From the NCBI GenBank assembly GCA_946413945.1, contig CAMKMR010000092.1, positions 1 to 6,895 on the forward strand: a stretch of DNA of 6,895 nucleotides. The letters run 5' to 3'. Under the pieces are notes generated by a model, which was not told the origin of the DNA, did no database searches, and saw only the letters and a list, made by a program, of their open reading frames with translations. The translations under genes and the position numbers were made by a program. This DNA comes from an uncultured Lachnospiraceae bacterium. Lineage in GTDB: Bacteria > Bacillota > Clostridia > Lachnospirales > Lachnospiraceae. This document shows, piece after piece, positions 6,110-6,895 of this stretch; positions within the stretch are counted from its first letter, which is position 1; every line of letters begins with the position of its first letter.

Positions 6110-6472
6110 TTATTTTCCTTTCTTGCTATTATTGCTTGTTGGCAATAAATCACCTGGAGCAAATGTTCCACCTTCAGCCGGAGTATCAGGATCCAAATTA
6201 GGTATTCTAAAAAATGGTGGCTTTGTTTTACCTGGCTTTGGCATTTCTCCAAGTTTTAAAACATGATAATGGTTACCATCATAATGACCTTCCCCAGAGT
6301 GTTTTACATGATATTCAATTTTATATGTTTTTCCTCCTGCCTCTACAATAAAATCTATATTACCATTTTCTTTTGCTATCTTTGTTAATCCTGCATAATT
6401 TTCTGGAAACAATTGATTTGGATTCTCCGGAAACCTGATTCCATCAAATTCTTCAACCGTTTCTTCTAACAA
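6110..6472 (-). CDS. Rhs C-terminal toxin-like tip, out of frame with the Rhs core
   Basis: The frame encodes about 120 residues from a TTG at 6472. It is actually open from 6490, just after an in-frame TAA at 6493-6491. There is no ATG, and no usable ribosome site at the TTG (GAGG lies only 2 nt away), so separate translation looks unlikely. It is best read as the 3' end of the upstream Rhs gene, displaced by a +1 frame change. The middle holds a dense histidine cluster: His55, His58, His63, His68 and His70, in YHVKHSGEGH and GNHYHV. A basic, proline-rich stretch follows (KPGKTKPP). Such His/Lys clusters suggest a metal-dependent or RNase-like active site, but I cannot name a family. The last 30 residues are Pro/Gly/Asp-rich and look disordered. 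Toxin identity is inferred from the Rhs context and the immunity-like gene after it. Confidence 0.6.
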   Translation of the reverse strand: MLEETVEEFDGIRFPENPNQLFPENYAGLTKIAKENGNIDFIVEAGGKTYKIEYHVKHSGEGHYDGNHYHVLKLGEMPKPGKTKPPFFRIPNLDPDTPAEGGTFAPGDLLPTSNNSKKGK

Positions 6473-6482
6473 ACCTCGTCTT

Positions 6483-6895
6483 TTACCGAATTAGTATACT
6501 CAGAAATAAAAATAAACCGGTTTCAGTTAATGCAGCACCTATTAAAAATCCTTCTATAAAAGCTTTTAATAAATCTTTCTTACCTAGTGCTAATGCTGAT
6601 ACAAACGAAAGACTACCACACAAAGTTCCACTTATTAGAACACTTATAGATACTGCTCCGATTGCACTTATAAACTCACCCGAATATCCGCTCGGATCAC
6701 AATATACCACCGGATTATCATTTGCATAGCTGTATTTATGCAGTGTTGCTGGGTCGTAGAGATTGCCCTGATATGTGTCCTCCTGGGTAAAGCGGCCTGT
6801 GGCGGGATCCATATATCTGGCACGAAGATAGTAAAGGCCAGATTCAGTGTCGTAACACTGCCCATTATATCTAAAGCTGTTTGCAACCTCTTCCT
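6483..6895 (-). CDS. Rhs/YD-repeat protein, C-terminal core end (partial at right edge)
   Basis: Rhs proteins are large, usually exported proteins whose YD-repeat shell holds a variable C-terminal toxin used against neighbouring cells. Only the last 136 residues are here; the frame enters from beyond 6895 with no start in the window. Residues 1-70 show the Rhs core signature: FRYNGQ, YDTESGLYYLRARYMDP, TGRFTQED, YSYANDNPV and the closing DPSGY. Two hydrophobic stretches follow, at about 75-103 and 111-135. These resemble the linkers found between core and toxin in Gram-positive members. The frame then stops at TAA 6485-6483, without a toxin domain. The toxin-like tip continues at once in the +1 frame, so the gene is frameshifted or its tip was replaced. 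The core is clearly richer in G+C than the tip. WapA-type cell-wall proteins are the closest analogy, but the N-terminus is not visible. Confidence 0.85.
   Translation of the reverse strand, partial: EEVANSFRYNGQCYDTESGLYYLRARYMDPATGRFTQEDTYQGNLYDPATLHKYSYANDNPVVYCDPSGYSGEFISAIGAVSISVLISGTLCGSLSFVSALALGKKDLLKAFIEGFLIGAALTETGLFLFLSILIR

Noticed and set aside
6110..6252. Long version of the presumed immunity gene starting at 6252
   Set aside because: The extra 48 residues come only from the alternate frame of the toxin tip. A good ribosome site and family-like start exist at 6108.
6481..6496. Programmed +1 ribosomal frameshift joining the Rhs core and tip
   Set aside because: Neither CGG nor ATT re-pairs well after a +1 slip, and I saw no stimulating ribosome-site-like element. 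Mutation or a displaced tip explains it more simply.
6668..6886. 72-residue minus-strand frame overlapping the Rhs core
   Set aside because: It is an alternate frame of the Rhs core coding sequence. The core frame carries the recognisable motifs.

Overview
The window looks like a chromosomal segment of a strictly anaerobic, low-GC Firmicute, probably of the Lachnospiraceae/Clostridia type. This is inferred from AT-rich intergenic DNA, strong AGGAGG-type ribosome sites, intrinsic terminators and the pairing of a superoxide reductase with a rubrerythrin. I cannot name the species. Every gene I can support lies on the minus strand, so transcription runs from high to low coordinates.

Layout in transcription order. 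(1) 6895-5611 is a polymorphic-toxin locus. It holds the 3' end of an Rhs/YD-repeat protein that runs off the right edge, then a histidine-rich C-terminal toxin-like tip in the +1 frame, then after 1 nt a very AT-rich small gene in the immunity-gene position. A strong hairpin terminator at about 5450-5482 closes this unit. (2) 5348-2996 is a NlpA-family/methionine-type ABC importer in the order metN-metI-metQ (ATPase, permease, lipoprotein). It has its own candidate promoter and a terminator at about 2941-2972. The ATPase lacks the usual C-terminal methionine-sensing NIL domain and overlaps metI by 44 nt. (3) 2743-1623 is an oxidative-stress pair: a rubrerythrin with a rubredoxin-like domain at both ends, followed by a two-iron-centre desulfoferrodoxin (superoxide reductase). 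It has a candidate promoter upstream and a terminator at about 1539-1570. (4) 1386-1159 is a 75-residue protein of unknown function with its own terminator. (5) 1033-26 is a cytoplasmic-type L-asparaginase. Its perfect TATAAT -10 box lies just beyond the preceding terminator.

The rubrerythrin and desulfoferrodoxin would act in sequence: superoxide is reduced to peroxide, and peroxide to water. The three ABC genes make one complete importer. The most distinctive part is the toxin locus. The Rhs core is relatively GC-rich, but the tip and presumed immunity gene are AT-rich, and base composition changes at the end of the core (DPSGY motif). The core and toxin frames can be joined only through a few bases near 6484-6493, so the toxin is broken, frameshifted or a displaced tip. 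I recognised no tRNA, rRNA, CRISPR array, insertion sequence or riboswitch, and no gene-free stretch exceeds 300 bases.
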